Shown here piece after piece: positions 10,140 through 20,990 of a stretch of DNA of 35,758 bases. The notes under the pieces were generated by a model that made no database searches, was not told where the DNA came from, and worked only from the letters and a program-made list of their open reading frames with translations. How positions within the stretch are numbered: position 1 is the stretch's first letter; every line of letters begins with the position of its first letter. The stretch lies in the NCBI GenBank assembly GCA_000969725.1, contig JXSR01S011514.1; one strand, given 5' to 3'. The translations under genes and the position numbers were made by a program. This DNA is from Ophiothrix spiculata. Taxonomy: Eukaryota; Echinodermata; Ophiuroidea; Amphilepidida; Ophiotrichidae.

Positions 10140-11258
10140 ATCTTCAGAAAAATGTGTCACTCAGGGAAACAATCAAATTTAATAAAAAGCAGCTATCAAT
10201 GAAAACACCAAATTTTTGCCATCGGCGCTCTAAGAGTTTTAAGGAATAAGACAGGACTCTCTTCAGTATTTGGTTTAGGTAATTAGAAAACAAACATCTT
10301 CTACACCCTATGGATCCATGGGCTGCTCTTAGGCATCTATGACCAGCCAGCAGGACTTTGGACATGATGTCAGGATTGTCAACACATGTTGACCAGGTGA
10401 AGTTCAAGACACAAAAGGGTTCAAAGACAAACAAGAGGATGTACTTCAAAGGGAAATCCTTGATGAGTTTATACATCCTGTTCACCAGATGAGCTCAACA
10501 TGAATTCTACTTTCAGCTTCAATATCAACTCATTATCTCCAGAAATTGTATGAAAAAAACCAAGTGATCAGTTTTAAAATTGGACCAACACTCAGACCTT
10601 TGATTCATTGATATAGGGCATCCTACAATATGGAGAACACACATTTCTTGCAGATGTTGGGACATATAAAAGAAACACTCTACAGATACCAGTGGCAGCC
10701 CCCCGGGAGGGGTACTTAGTACAGAAGTGATTAGGGGGGTGTGTCGCAAACTTAGGTAGCAATATCAGGCTGTCTGGTATGCCAATGGGTCCTTTTTCTT
10801 TGCAAAATGTGGTATTTTGATGGGTCTAAAAATTGCATCAAAATGGCGGAAATTTTGGATTTCTGTCCAAAATTCAAACGAAAATCAGCCTAAATTTGTG
10901 CCAAATTAGCATAAATGTTCAATTTATGCATAAATTTGACTCAAAATACGGACATTTTGTATATGGATGGGTCCCTTTTTCTTGAAAGTTGGCATATACA
11001 TGGGTGATATTTCACATTTCCCAGCGGCACACTCCTACCAAAACCAAACTTGAGTACCCCCCCCCTGGGGTGGCAGCCCATCTGCATCCATGTTGACCAC
11101 ACTGAGATGTAACCTCCGCACAGCAGATGCACCAGCTGTATCCAAAAAAGATTTCCATCTCTCATGACTGGGTCACTTGTCTCCAAATAAGACCAGACTG
11201 CCTGGTGAGAGAGGAGCCTCATGCTTTTTTCACACGGGGAACTAATCTTAGGTAGCAT
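10140..11258 (-). pseudogene. Possible decayed coding stretch interrupted by a MITE
   Basis: On the reverse strand, unusually protein-like frames lie on both sides of the 10701-11069 element. Skipping that element and one copy of its target duplication leaves one frame of about 90 codons (near 11150 to 10525) with no stop. It includes the phrase AVRRLHLSVVNMDADGLP across the junction. A further 113-codon frame follows at 10485-10144. I do not recognise the product and no catalytic motif is visible. Stops between the segments mean it is not an intact gene. It could be a worn retrocopy or exon, part of an older transposon, or chance. Confidence 0.2.
10692..11079 (+). mobile_element. CCCGGG-ended MITE family, copy 2, with target duplication
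   Basis: The element (about 10701-11069) starts CCCCGGGAGGGGTACTTAGT and ends TTGAGTACCCC followed by more C and then TGGG, giving short inverted ends. It is flanked by a direct repeat GTGGCAGCCC at 10692-10701 and 11070-11079; its exact length is blurred by C and G runs. The interior shares ordered phrases with the copy at 18036: GTAGCAA, TCTGGTAT, GGGTC, GGCACACTCC against GGCACGTCCC, and CCAAACTTGAGTACC against CCAAATTTGAGTACC. There is no coding capacity. The flanking duplication shows that this copy arrived by insertion. Confidence 0.8.
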
Positions 11259-11259
11259 T

Positions 11260-13329
11260 GGTGATGTGAAACATTCATGATATAAAATGTTGCGTTAATT
11301 AACTGCAGACTTCTTCCTCAATGAAAGCTTTTAATTAGCGATCAAAATACTCTGTTGAACTTGACTGAGACTCTCACATTGATTGTGGTGAATGAGTCAA
11401 CTGTGCCGGGTAGGGGCGCTCAAGTTTGAAAATGATAGGTAGGCCTCTATGTCCAAACTGGTGTTCAATGAACCGATTTTGTGCAAAAAAATAAGACACT
11501 AATTTTTGAGGGTCTGCTGAACTGAAGTTTCATCCACAATCACTCTTCAGAGCTAGAAAATTTCAAATTTTAGATTCTTTCTGTAGCTGGACCTAAAATG
11601 TTGTATTTATTATCAAAATGGGGTCTGAAGAACCATGCTGAAAATAAGAGTTTATTTAATGAGCCGCCTGGAAAAATGGATCTTGACCACGGGGCATAGG
11701 TACCCTGCTCGGTAGATGTAAGTGCCCCCTCCCCGGGATCGTGACAAGTTTTTATGCATGAGTTATAGTGGGTGGATCCCAGGGAGGGAGCAAGGATATG
11801 GTACCCTCTCCCCGGGGGTGACCCTCTCGGTAGTATCAGTCCCATATGAGCATCAGTCACATGTAGGCTTCCCATTTTCTTAATTAGGCCAAGTAATGAA
11901 AACATATGTTTCACACACTTTTCTTGTAGGAGCATGGTCAGATTTTTCAAAATTTAGATTAAGATATGAAAGACCATCACTATCATGCCTAACGACTGCT
12001 TTAGTTTCAAAATTCGGTCAAATTTGTCGATCTGTGTTCATTTTATGAGCGATTTTGTATTTCTGCTTTATACTTTTAGGTACTCTTTGATTAAGGACGA
12101 CGACATTCTTATTTCTGGGTTTTGATACTTTGAACACTCATGGCCCCTAAAATCAGCTGGAATGCTTCTGATATCATAATAATGGAGAGTTTTTTAACTT
12201 CTTAAAAGAAGTTCCTTCTTGGCTCAAAACTTTTTGTGACAAAAATTGGGTGATGATGATGCTCAAAACATCTCTAGTGGCCCTCTAATTCATATCTATA
12301 GGGAAACCTTTATCCTATATACCAAAATCAGTGACAACATAATTTGATGAGCTTTATGGGTGATTGAAATTGAAATAAATTTAAATTTGATCAAATTTCA
12401 AAGACTTTTTTTTAAAGATAAATACTGGTATTCACTGTTTGGAAATAATCCAATGACTTGTGCATATCTCAATATCTTGTGTGACTTATATCTCCATAAC
12501 ACCTCAAAAGAAGTGCATTTATTCATTAATAAAGTAAGTTCATAGTTGCGGAAAATAGCGAAGTAATTATCTCATCAAGTTTAAGGTGAATGACAAAACT
12601 CTTGTGAGAGAAGCGATTGACCCCTCTGGGCTCCAACCACATACTTGATCAAACCCATCTCTTCAACAACTTTGTCCTATTCAAAAACTATATAAATCTG
12701 CTCACTGAAGTGTAATGACATCATGTGTAAGAGATTGGTGTTTGGTTAGGGTTCTATTCTGGGGCTCCTTTTGATATCCAAAATATGAAGGGAAAAGTTT
12801 GCCTACGGGGATAAATCTTTGCACATCCTAATCTCAGAGTATAGAATTAAAGCACTTTATTTGGTTCTTGTGCATCAAAAGCTCTTTTATTAGACGATTC
12901 ACCTCTGGGCTTGAGTATAACAATTGAACTACACCAGTGTAAAATAATTCTATTCATCACTACGATTCATGAGAAGGCACACAAAAAAGTACAGCTTTTT
13001 GTGATAAGGACAACAAAACAAAGTTTTTGACCGAAGGTATTTACTTATTTTTTTCGGATTCCAAAACTCGCATTGTTATACCATGATGCGAGAGCGAATT
13101 CCGTCGGGCATTGCCCCAGTGTGAGAATCGGGAAGTTTCTCTTTTATAGACGACAGGTCATCATTATGCCAAATCTATTTATCAGAATGATTTTTGTTTC
13201 TTTTCATCATTTTGAAATCTCAAATTGAATCACAGTTTTGAGTTTAGAGACTTATTTGACGCCTTTGTAAGTTGAAAAAATCAGATTCGATCATTGCACT
13301 TTCGTGATTTTACAAAGGACATTGGAAAG
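11260..13329. other. Long AT-rich non-coding stretch
   Basis: A GC-richer patch at 11690-11830 contains CCCCGGGATCGTGACAAG and CTCCCCGGGGGTGACC, probably worn repeat material. Elsewhere no frame, array or inverted terminus was recognised. Confidence 0.4.
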
Positions 13330-13334
13330 ACGAG

Positions 13335-13795
13335 TGCCAGGCAATGACATCTGTAGAATTTCATATATGCTTCATTTCTAAACTTAAGCTTAAGTTAAGC
13401 TTCCCTAGCTAGCTTGAGCAGATAACCGAAGCAGCCTAGGCCTAGGCTTGGGTATTTTTTTTAGCAAAAAACAGTCTTAAAAAAAAACCTTGATGCAGGG
13501 AGGTACAGATATTATGTCTGGCAATGACAATTGTAGAATTTCATTTTATGTTCAGGGAATTCTAAATTTATGCTTCAGTTAAGCTTAGCTATGCTATAGT
13601 TCATTACTTGAGGCTTAGTAGGCCTAGGCTAGGGCTCTTTTAGCAAGAGATTTACTCAAACGACTTGATGCACAGGTGTACAGACTAAAAAAATCATTTG
13701 TAGAATTTCAATTTTATGTTATTGTGTTTTCGGAACTTACACTTAAGTTAAGCTTACCAAGAGATTTACTCAAAGAAAAAACTTTTTCCTTGGGT
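13335..13795. repeat. Three-copy tandem repeat, unit about 167-180 bp
   Basis: The phrase TGTAGAATTTCA recurs at 13352, 13532 and 13699. The first two are preceded by GGCAATGACA. Each copy continues through a TTAAGTTAAGCTT-like phrase, and two of the copies carry TAGGCCTA (13437 and 13619) followed by TTTAGCAA and a CTTGATGCA phrase. The third copy is shorter. It is non-coding; the repeated AAGCTT and TAAG phrases make it locally self-complementary. Confidence 0.75.
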
Positions 13796-13949
13796 TGTAT
13801 AGCTTGTCTGTTTGTTTGTCCCTTAAATTTACCCTCCCTGGCATCAAAACTTTAAAAGTGTGAGAAAACTTGTTCAATATCATAAGATGAAGGGATGGAG
13901 AAATGCGCATCGCACACTAGAACATTAATAACAATTAGATGAAGAAAAA

Positions 13950-14000
13950 AATCCTGGCCGAATAGGGACTCGAAATCTCGCTATCATAAGCTTAACCACA
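13950..14000 (-). mobile_element. tRNA-like fragment (box B), reverse strand
   Basis: On the reverse strand the segment reads GGTTAAGCTTATGATAGCG followed by a box B-like TTTCGAGTCCCTATTCGGCC, much like the 3' half of a tRNA. Box A is not convincing, so it is probably the worn head of a SINE rather than a tRNA gene. Confidence 0.4.
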
Positions 14001-14760
14001 AATTTAAGCTTAACAAGTTAAAAGCTACCCTCTCCCAGACATGTTCTACATCATGTATACATTACATACACATGTCCATTATTGTAAAAGGAAACATATT
14101 TCCATGCGACAATCCATGACATTTTGCTTTAAATTTGATCATCTGATAAAGTTTATTTCAAAGAGGAAGAAAGTGCATGCCGATACTTAAACACAACAAA
14201 AAATTTGAATATGTAATCAGTTTGGCTGGAAGTAATAAATGGAATTAGTAATTGTCCACTCTGGTCTTAGATCATTAAGATATCGCGATCTAATTACTTT
14301 TATTCCTTCAATCTTAAAAAACTTGAATGTAAATCCACCCTGCATTTATTATTAAGTGTTAATGAATCCATTCACAGAGTCAATATGGTCGTTTAGCTAC
14401 CGGCCGTTTGTACAATTGATTTGTGGCTGGACGCCCCAAACGCGGACATTATATTACAATTGCTTCGCTGAATGGAAGACGCTAAAATAAAAGAGCCAGA
14501 GGAAATCAGAAACAAAAATGCTGCCCGCATTTGTTTTGATAGAGCATTGTCCGTGTGTGGCCTAAGGCTAGGCTAATGCTGTTTGATCTCCTCTCTTGTA
14601 TGGTTACAGTCTCCTATCATGAGATGGACCAGGGGGTGTCCCTCACATTCATGGAGGGTTCCTTGGCTACGTTGAAATTTCTTCCATCCATTTTTTTAAG
14701 GGATTAGTAATGGTCAAAATGTTAAGCTCAGTTATTCCATGGTCACATAACTACTGGCTG
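14001..14760. other. Non-coding stretch, nothing recognised
   Basis: A GC-richer island at 14400-14580 includes CGGCCG and CCAAACGCGG but no frame of note. It could be conserved regulatory sequence, which only a comparison with related genomes would show. Confidence 0.35.
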
Positions 14761-14763
14761 TCA

Positions 14764-14820
14764 ACCAATGTCTGGTAATCTATATAAGGGAGGCCGCTAG
14801 ACAGGAACATCAGTCTAACA
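14764..14820 (+). promoter_or_regulatory. Possible RNA polymerase II core promoter
   Basis: A CCAAT-containing phrase (14764-14770) precedes TATATAAGGG at 14781-14790. An initiator-like TCAGTC has its A at 14812, 29 bases from the TATAAG start at 14783, which is the standard spacing. No recognised gene follows: the first ATG reads only a dozen codons. The same TATA plus TCAGT arrangement is common in LTR retrotransposon promoters, so a solo LTR is an equal possibility. I could not find matching LTR ends. Confidence 0.3.
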
Positions 14821-15768
14821 TCGGTGATTGTTTGCTTGATTCGTCATTGGTCAACCGCCACTTGTTACAAGACCATAACATAAGACATTGTTAATACGTC
14901 CGCAGGTTTTATCTCCCCAGTTAACTTATTCCGGACACCGGCCGTTGTCATGTGGTCTCCGATAAGCCTAAAACAGTACACATGATGTAATCACACTGGC
15001 ATGGTAAATGTGACCAGGTTATAAATATATCTGTAATAATTGTCCTATTTTCAATACACTTGTTTCACAAAACACTCCTACCCAAAATACAACGAGGGTG
15101 TCACCCCCGTGAATACACCACAGGTTAGCCCATGATTTTCACACCACAAAATAGTCAAAAATAATAACCAGGAGGGATGATGCATTGGCTAAATTTAACC
15201 CTGGATTTGACCTTTTTAGAAGGGGACAATAGTTGAGTATAAATTTAAGTCTCTGTACAACAACATCTGATTAAAGATCTTCTTCCGCCTTTTGAACTTG
15301 ATGGAATTGATAAAAGTTAACCAAAATATGGCAAAATGACCTCTTGTTTTTATTAAGGTCATGGACATGGGGAGATTTCATTGGGTGTGGTCGGTAAAAA
15401 AAAATGGTCAGATTTTTTCTTCCTTCACCTGCCGTTTCTGATGAGGTACATTTAATGAAGAGGATTTTGTGGTTAAGGGTGTTTAGTAAAGATTAGGATC
15501 ATATTAAAGGAACTTTTTTGTCTATTGTGTGTTATCAATCATTGCGATGGAATCGTAAGATTTTGGCGGGAGATTGGAGGTGAGCTGTGTTCTCTGGACT
15601 GGAAGATATCGCAGACACCTTAGTCATACTCTCTAGGACAAAGCCTGATGAAGCGATGTCTAAAGTTATGCCTTGTAAAAAATCAGGAGTTATGAATAAC
15701 ATTATGATAACATTGACTGCAATGTACAGTAAGAGACTCTTCTGTATGCAAGTCCAACAGCTTTTATA
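14821..15768. other. Non-coding stretch downstream of possible promoter
   Basis: No exon was recognised. A 93-codon frame starts at 15587 but runs into the hairpin and MITE beginning at 15770, so its end is repeat-derived. The phrase GAGGGTGTCACCCCCGTG near 15094 is a small palindrome. Confidence 0.35.
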
Positions 15769-15769
15769 T

Positions 15770-15825
15770 TTTTTTTTTGGCCTTAAAGGGAGTTTTAAAA
15801 AACTCCCTTTAAGGCCAAAAAAAAA
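15770..15825. repeat. Perfect hairpin with 27 bp arms
   Basis: The arms 15770-15796 and 15799-15825 are perfectly complementary with a two-base loop. Each arm contains GGCCTTAAAGGGAGTTTT or its complement plus a T or A run. The right part is the start of the Harbinger-like MITE at 15813, so the hairpin looks like two such ends placed head to head around a short palindromic spacer. Confidence 0.9.
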
Positions 15826-16077
15826 TTGTTGTGTTGCCCTCAGTAACCAACCCTATTCAAACATTTAAAAAAAAATACAGTCGGATAAGCACCCAATTTT
15901 GCTCAGATTGGATGTTTTTTGAGAGAATATTTTAAAAATAGTGGAAAATTCACCCAAATTTCATAATTTAGGTGTTTTTAAAAAAAAATATTAAAAAAAA
16001 AATGTTTTCTGACCGACCGACTCATTTTTTCAGAAATTCTACTTGAGGGCAACACAACAATTTTTTTCTTGGCCTAA
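15810..16077. mobile_element. PIF/Harbinger-like MITE, copy A
   Basis: The 262 bp element (15813-16074) has terminal inverted repeats of about 28 bp: GGCC, an A run, then TTGTTGTGTTGCCCT on the left, and the reverse complement on the right ending TTGGCC. Both sides carry TAA, giving a TAA target duplication. Three-base TWA duplications with G/C-rich termini are characteristic of PIF/Harbinger elements. The interior is AT-rich with a GACCGACCGACTC phrase and no transposase. Confidence 0.8.
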
Positions 16078-16690
16078 CAAGATGGAAATATGCCATTCCT
16101 TTTCAGCACTTATTGGCAAAAGTGTAACTTTATAAGGATTCAAACATATGCCCAATGTGTACAAGACAAGATCATAAACAACCCGTTGGTGGTTGTCCCA
16201 GAAACGAGATGGGAGCTTTGCATCTTACCGTGTTGTAAATGTCTTACAATGCGAGTCGCGAGTCATACTAAGACATTCAAGTCGAGCTATAAAGAAGCTT
16301 GAACTACAGTTAGCATCTTAAGGAGATTTTCAAACTTCAAAGTTGATCAAAGATGGTAACTCTTGTATCCAGCTGGAAGTTTGCCTTCAATATCATGATT
16401 CAACCTGCATAACGGGGGGTGCACCCCACAAATGGGACTGGGTCGTGGTTAATATTCAAAATCAGTTGGGTACTTATCAAAGTTTATAATATGAATGCCA
16501 GCATAATGCAAATTTTGTTATTAATGTTCTTAAAATAGTTAAATGCATATTTAAACTACCTGGTAAAAATATTTTGTGTCAAAATATTCATACCAAAAAC
16601 AAACTGGGAATGTGACCCCCTGAACACAACCAAAAGTCAAGGGGAAACCCTCCTAAACCCTATACTCAAGCTAATTGAAGCCTTAATAGC
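16078..16690. other. Non-coding stretch, nothing recognised
   Basis: A G run followed by TGCACCCCACAAATGGGAC near 16410 resembles other repeat ends in the window, but no partner was found. The 70-codon frame at 16090 shows no domain. Confidence 0.35.
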
Positions 16691-17148
16691 ATTATTGTCT
16701 TAGGTCTTATTACAAGCTTGACATCTTACTAAGTTTACCCAGTGATACCATATTTCCGCTTACCCCTCACTGAATGATTGTGAGATTGGCTTTGAGCTCT
16801 CCTTTAATGCACCTGTCAGATGTTCCTCTGACCCACATGTACCCATTATTGTCTTAGGTCTTATTACAAGCTTGACAACTTACTAAGTTTACCCAGTGAT
16901 ACCATATTTCCGTTTACCCCTCACTGAATGATTGTGAGATTGACTTTGAGCTCTCCATTTATGCACCTATCAGATGTTCCTCTGACCCCCATGTACCCAT
17001 TGTATTAGGTCTTATTACAAGCTTGACATCTTACTAAGTTTACCCAGTATACCATATTTCCGTTTACCCCTCACTGAATGATTGTGAGATTGACTTTGAG
17101 CTCTCCTTTTATGCACATGTCAAATATTCCTCTGACCCCTATGTACCC
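16691..17148. repeat. Three-copy tandem repeat, unit 154 bp
   Basis: Copies start at 16691, 16845 and about 16999 and agree closely along their full length. Landmarks are TAGGTCTTATTACAAGCTTG, CCCAGTGATACCATATTTCC, CACTGAATGATTGTGAGATT and the closing ATGTACCC. Differences are single bases and small gaps, so the amplification is fairly recent. It is non-coding. Whether it is part of a longer satellite elsewhere cannot be told from here. Confidence 0.9.
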
Positions 17149-17248
17149 AGGCATTCTTTCCCTCTATGCTGACAAATCCTTGCCAATATCATATTAAAAA
17201 CTTATAGCCTGACACCACAAGCAATAAAGATTTCACCACTGCTCATTA

Positions 17249-17757
17249 TATCAGTTTGGCGGAACTCCCAATTCGGATACGTATCCGAATTTGGATACCC
17301 ACGAACATTTTATATCCAAATTGTGATACCCGTATCAGAATTAGGATATCATAAGGGGTATACGAATTCTGATACGCCTGTCGTGGCGCAGGAAACAAAT
17401 CGATAGCGCAAGCTGGCAAGTACATCTAGACAACTTTCTTGCATTTCTATCTGTGGAAATGTCATTTCCATCTGTGCAATTCCAGCGGGACAGTTTCGAA
17501 ACATGTCCTGATAGCTCCTTTTCACAGAAGGCAAAATAATTTGGCCAAAACTTTCTTAGAATTTAGATGACAAATGATGATCATGTTATTGACTTTTATA
17601 CATACCAGTATGGTGCGCGGCGAAGCTGAATATTAATTTCAGCTGATATCCCGTTTCAGCTGTTTGTAATCCAAATTCGGATACGGGTATCAGAATTTTG
17701 ATACGGAGTATCCAAATTCGGATACGTATCCAAATTGTGCCTTCCGCCGAACTGATA
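17249..17757. mobile_element. TA-flanked MITE with nested GGATAC palindromes
   Basis: The terminal inverted repeats run about 50 bp: TCAGTTTGGCGGAA on the left matches TTCCGCCGAACTGA on the right, with TA just outside each end (17249-17250 and 17756-17757). Inside both arms are self-complementary ATTCGGATACGTATCCGAAT-like blocks, and further copies of ATCCAAATT and GATAC follow. The TA duplication suggests a Tc1/mariner-type mobiliser. The 61- and 91-codon reverse frames within are not recognised as transposase. Confidence 0.75.
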
Positions 17758-18021
17758 TTCACTGTGTAAACTTTGTTCACATTGATATGCTTCCATGCCA
17801 TGAGCACAGCACATCTGAGCACTAAAATTTCATTCCAGATGATTGTTTTCTGACTTTGCACGTTCGGTTGGACAGCTAAATCGCTCGTCTTACCGCTTAA
17901 CCAATAAAAACATATTTAATATCATTAGAAGCTGTCTTCTGAATATTCATGATTTGTGCAGACAGCAACGACGGACAGACTTGAGCAGATATTCCATGTC
18001 TGCTGACATCTCTGCAGGAGA

Positions 18022-18360
18022 GGGTACCTTCAATACCGGGGGGGGGCCTACTTAGTACAAAAGGGGTTATGAGGACGTGCCACAAATTCGGGTAGCAAAA
18101 TCGGGCTTTCTGGTATTCCAATCGGTCGCAAATTTGGACATTTCTTCTCAAAATGTTAGAAAATTTTGCCAAAATAGAGCAAATTTGGACATAAAGAATG
18201 AGATTTTTGATTAAATTTGGCTCAAAATTTAGAAGATTTGGTATATGGGTGGGTCAATTTTTCTAAAAAATTGGTATTTGGATGGGTGGCTTTCCAAATT
18301 TCCCGGAGGCACGTCCCTACCCAAACCAAATTTGAGTACCCCCCGGGGGTACCTTCAATA
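18022..18360 (+). mobile_element. CCCGGG-ended MITE family, copy 3, with target duplication
   Basis: The element (about 18036-18346) starts CCGGGGGGGGGCCTACTTAG, continues with TACAAAAGGGGTTATGAGG and GGTAGCAAAATCGGGC, and ends CCAAATTTGAGTACCCCCC plus GGG. Exact flanking repeats GGGTACCTTCAATA lie at 18022-18035 and 18347-18360. At least TACCTTCAATA must be duplicated target, since G residues next to it may belong to the element. It is non-coding. Its order of internal phrases matches copies 2 and 4. Confidence 0.85.
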
Positions 18361-18432
18361 GCCAAATCACCAACTTAGTAACTAAGATCTAGTCTCAATT
18401 GCCGGTCCAAAGGATCACATCAAGCCACCCCA

Positions 18433-18801
18433 TAAGGCCAAAAAAAAATAATTGTTTGTTTGCCTTCCAGTGGAAAAAAATAAAATTTTGGGTCGGTGGG
18501 TCAGTTGATTTTTTTTTTACTCTTCACATATATTTTAAAGATTTTAAAGGATTGTATCATGAATACCAAGCAACTTGAATGCAGGGCTTAATCAACGATT
18601 GTGGTCATTATTTAGAGGAAATATGCATTTTATACTACTAAATGTGACTTTATACTGCTAAATTTTACGTTTCCATCGAAAATATTGAGTTTTCATATTT
18701 TACATGTTTGAAGAAAAATATAAAAAATAAAATACCCAACCCAAATTTTTGACATTTTAGGATCTGTTGCGGAGGGCAAACAAACATTTTGTTTGGCCTA
18801 A
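18433..18801. mobile_element. PIF/Harbinger-like MITE, copy B
   Basis: The 363 bp element (18436-18798) starts GGCC, an A run and TAATTGTTTGTTTGCC, and ends GGCAAACAAACATTTTGTTT plus GGCC. TAA lies directly outside both ends. The termini match copy A at 15813 in design and partly in sequence, and both interiors contain a GGTCGG or CCGACC phrase followed by an AT run. No coding capacity is seen. Confidence 0.8.
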
Positions 18802-20060
18802 CCCTGTACGTCTTCACTGCACTAATCTTCAGCCCTTTCACGGCGAGTACCCCTCTAGGCACCCAGGAACATACATAAGGGCCGGAGAAACAACTGACGA
18901 GTGCATTAGCCTTCACCCAATGCTTACGAGATTTAGCTTTGAGCAACAGAAGGGCAATCCAAAGGAAACAGGGTTGGACCATTGGACACCAAAGGTTAGA
19001 CTCCTAAATACCCATCCCTCTGTGCACTTTGTGACCCCGCGTCTAACACCCCCTGAGGGACAGCGAGGGATTTAAACAACTCTTGGCAACAGTCACAACA
19101 GCTCGTTCATCTCCCAGATTTCCAAGTTTGTGAGACGGGTCTATCTTTAAGAAAACCCATTTCCTTTTCTGCCTATCCTGAGTGCTTACGAGGGGTTTAA
19201 AGATTCCCCCATCCCCCCAAGAGAATGGATCCCTTAGGGAGAGCCTGTATGAAGATGTTAAAAACTCCGGATTAGTATCTTGTTTTTGCATGTCATGGTT
19301 ATATTGAATTTGATGACCTTCGTTTTCCTGTTCATATTTCAGCAAATTTTCAGATAGTTTAGGGACTCAAGAATTACAGCTGATACATCATAGATAATAC
19401 AATTATGAGATGTTACTGACAAGTGTTCAAACCCCTTGAGAGCTTGCTTGTGATTGGCTTAAAGTAACATTTCATCACTTGTTGATCCAATGAAACATTG
19501 TTTAAGAACACAGTAGATTTTGATGATCTCTTTTCAAAGCAATTTTCTGATTGGTTTTGCAAATGAAAATAATTTGTAATTTGCCAATCAGATATGTTGT
19601 CAAAAGGTTCACTACCGGTAGTCATAAATGTTAAGACTTATGTGCAATGATTAGGAACTTTTTAAATTTTTGGTGCATTTTACATTTACATAAAAAATAT
19701 CTTTATATGCAACTCTCTTTCAGATCTAATCATTTAATGTGTCTTATAATCGATGAAAATTATACAATTATCATAAATATCAAGTGTACTTATACCAATT
19801 ATAGCAATTGAACAGAGCCGCCTGAGAGCCTTATCAAATTGATAATTACCAATTATTTTAATCGTGCACCAATTTATTAAATAAAAAGAACATTTTTTTA
19901 TATTGTTCATCGAGATAATTCCATTTCTAATTAATTAAGGCAATTAATTAACTTACCTCCGAATGATCTTCTTTATCAATGAGTTCCGTCATTTTTAAAT
20001 GCAACAATCAAATACTAATCAAGAACTGATCACTTTTGAAATGCCTTATCTCATGGTCAA
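18802..20060. other. Non-coding stretch, GC-richer then very AT-rich
   Basis: At 18802-19260 there are 100-codon frames on both strands with phrases such as CCCCCTGAGGGACAGCGAGG and CCCCCATCCCCCCAAGAG; these look like repeat-derived DNA, not a recognised gene. From 19300 on the sequence is very AT-rich with no array or terminal inverted repeat found. Confidence 0.35.
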
Positions 20061-20340
20061 AATGATTAATGGTGTAAAAGATACGATCAATACACAACCT
20101 TGTCAACTTTATATCTATTTTCGATTCAAAAGTTGTAAATTCGTATAATTAAAAGATTGTCGCCTTTGTTAAATGTTGAAAAAAGATCAATATCAATCTG
20201 AGACCTTGCAAAATGTAGCGACCTGTTCCGTTTTTTGAATGATTAGTTCATCCAATTATGGAACAGATATGATCAGCTAACGACCTTGTAGACTGTATCT
20301 ATTTTTGCTTCAAAAGTGGCGATCAATCTTTGAAGTGGCG
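20060..20340. repeat. Worn local direct repeat around ACCTTGT
   Basis: Two stretches agree loosely: GATACGATCAATAC plus AACCTTGT (near 20080) and GATATGATCAGCTAACG plus ACCTTGT (near 20267). Each is followed by TATCTATTTT and TTCAAAAGT. A weaker third match (ATCAATCTGAGACCTTG) lies near 20190. This is an old, diverged duplication. Confidence 0.45.
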
Positions 20341-20502
20341 GTCTTTTCACTTTTGATTACATTGCCACCCAAATGATGAGTTTTCACACCTTTTATAAAT
20401 GGAATAGGACATGAAATGTTTCATTCCAAAACATAAAAGAAAACATAACAAAACGGTGTTTGATTTGTATTTCTAAGTACCTTGAGAGATTGTAAAGATG
20501 AC

Positions 20503-20990
20503 CCCAGGGGGGGGCACTTACCATTCACAAGGGGGTACCAACCGTACATGGATGTCAAAAACGTACCTTAAACAAGTGATAATTCAAAATATAAAACTCT
20601 CCATATAAAGCAGTGTATTAAACTAAAATGACAATTTGCTACCCTTAAAAAAATTAAGTAATTCATCCTGGTTTTTTTCACCTCATTAGCAGTGTTTTTT
20701 GTCGAAAAGTTGAACACACTTTTATTGAGATTTTAATTTGGTAATCCCAGGCAATGATGCTTTAGATTCTAAATAACGTGGAAAACCGTGAAAAATTAAA
20801 TGGTTTTAAAAAATGCTTTTTTGCATGATTTTACAACATTTTGTTGATATTCATTTTCTGTACATATGTACATAACACGGCGAGTTGTAAAAAAATCAAA
20901 ATAAAAAAAACCCTTTTAAATGTGAACTTGTTCATGGACGATACCCCAAGTAAAATATGATTGCCCCCCCCCCCCTCTAAGTGCTAAGAT
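20503..20990. mobile_element. Possible element with G-run and C-run ends
   Basis: Begins CCCCAGGGGGGGGCACTTAC and ends with TTG, 12 C residues and TCTAAG, with CGTACATGGATGTC near the left and TTCATGGACGATACCCC near the right in inverted arrangement. The design resembles the CCCGGG-ended family, though the interior differs. The phrase GGGGGCACTTA also occurs near 34675. The same stretch recurs at 22489-22977. Boundaries and target duplication are unclear. Confidence 0.4.

Noticed and set aside
11690-11870. A possible fifth CCCGGG-family copy
   Set aside because: It has the G- and C-rich blocks, but the interior phrases and inverted ends do not line up with the other four.
15587-15868. A 93-codon frame starting with a plausible soluble peptide
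   Set aside because: Its last third is the hairpin and Harbinger-like terminus, no domain is recognised, and splice signals could not be defended.
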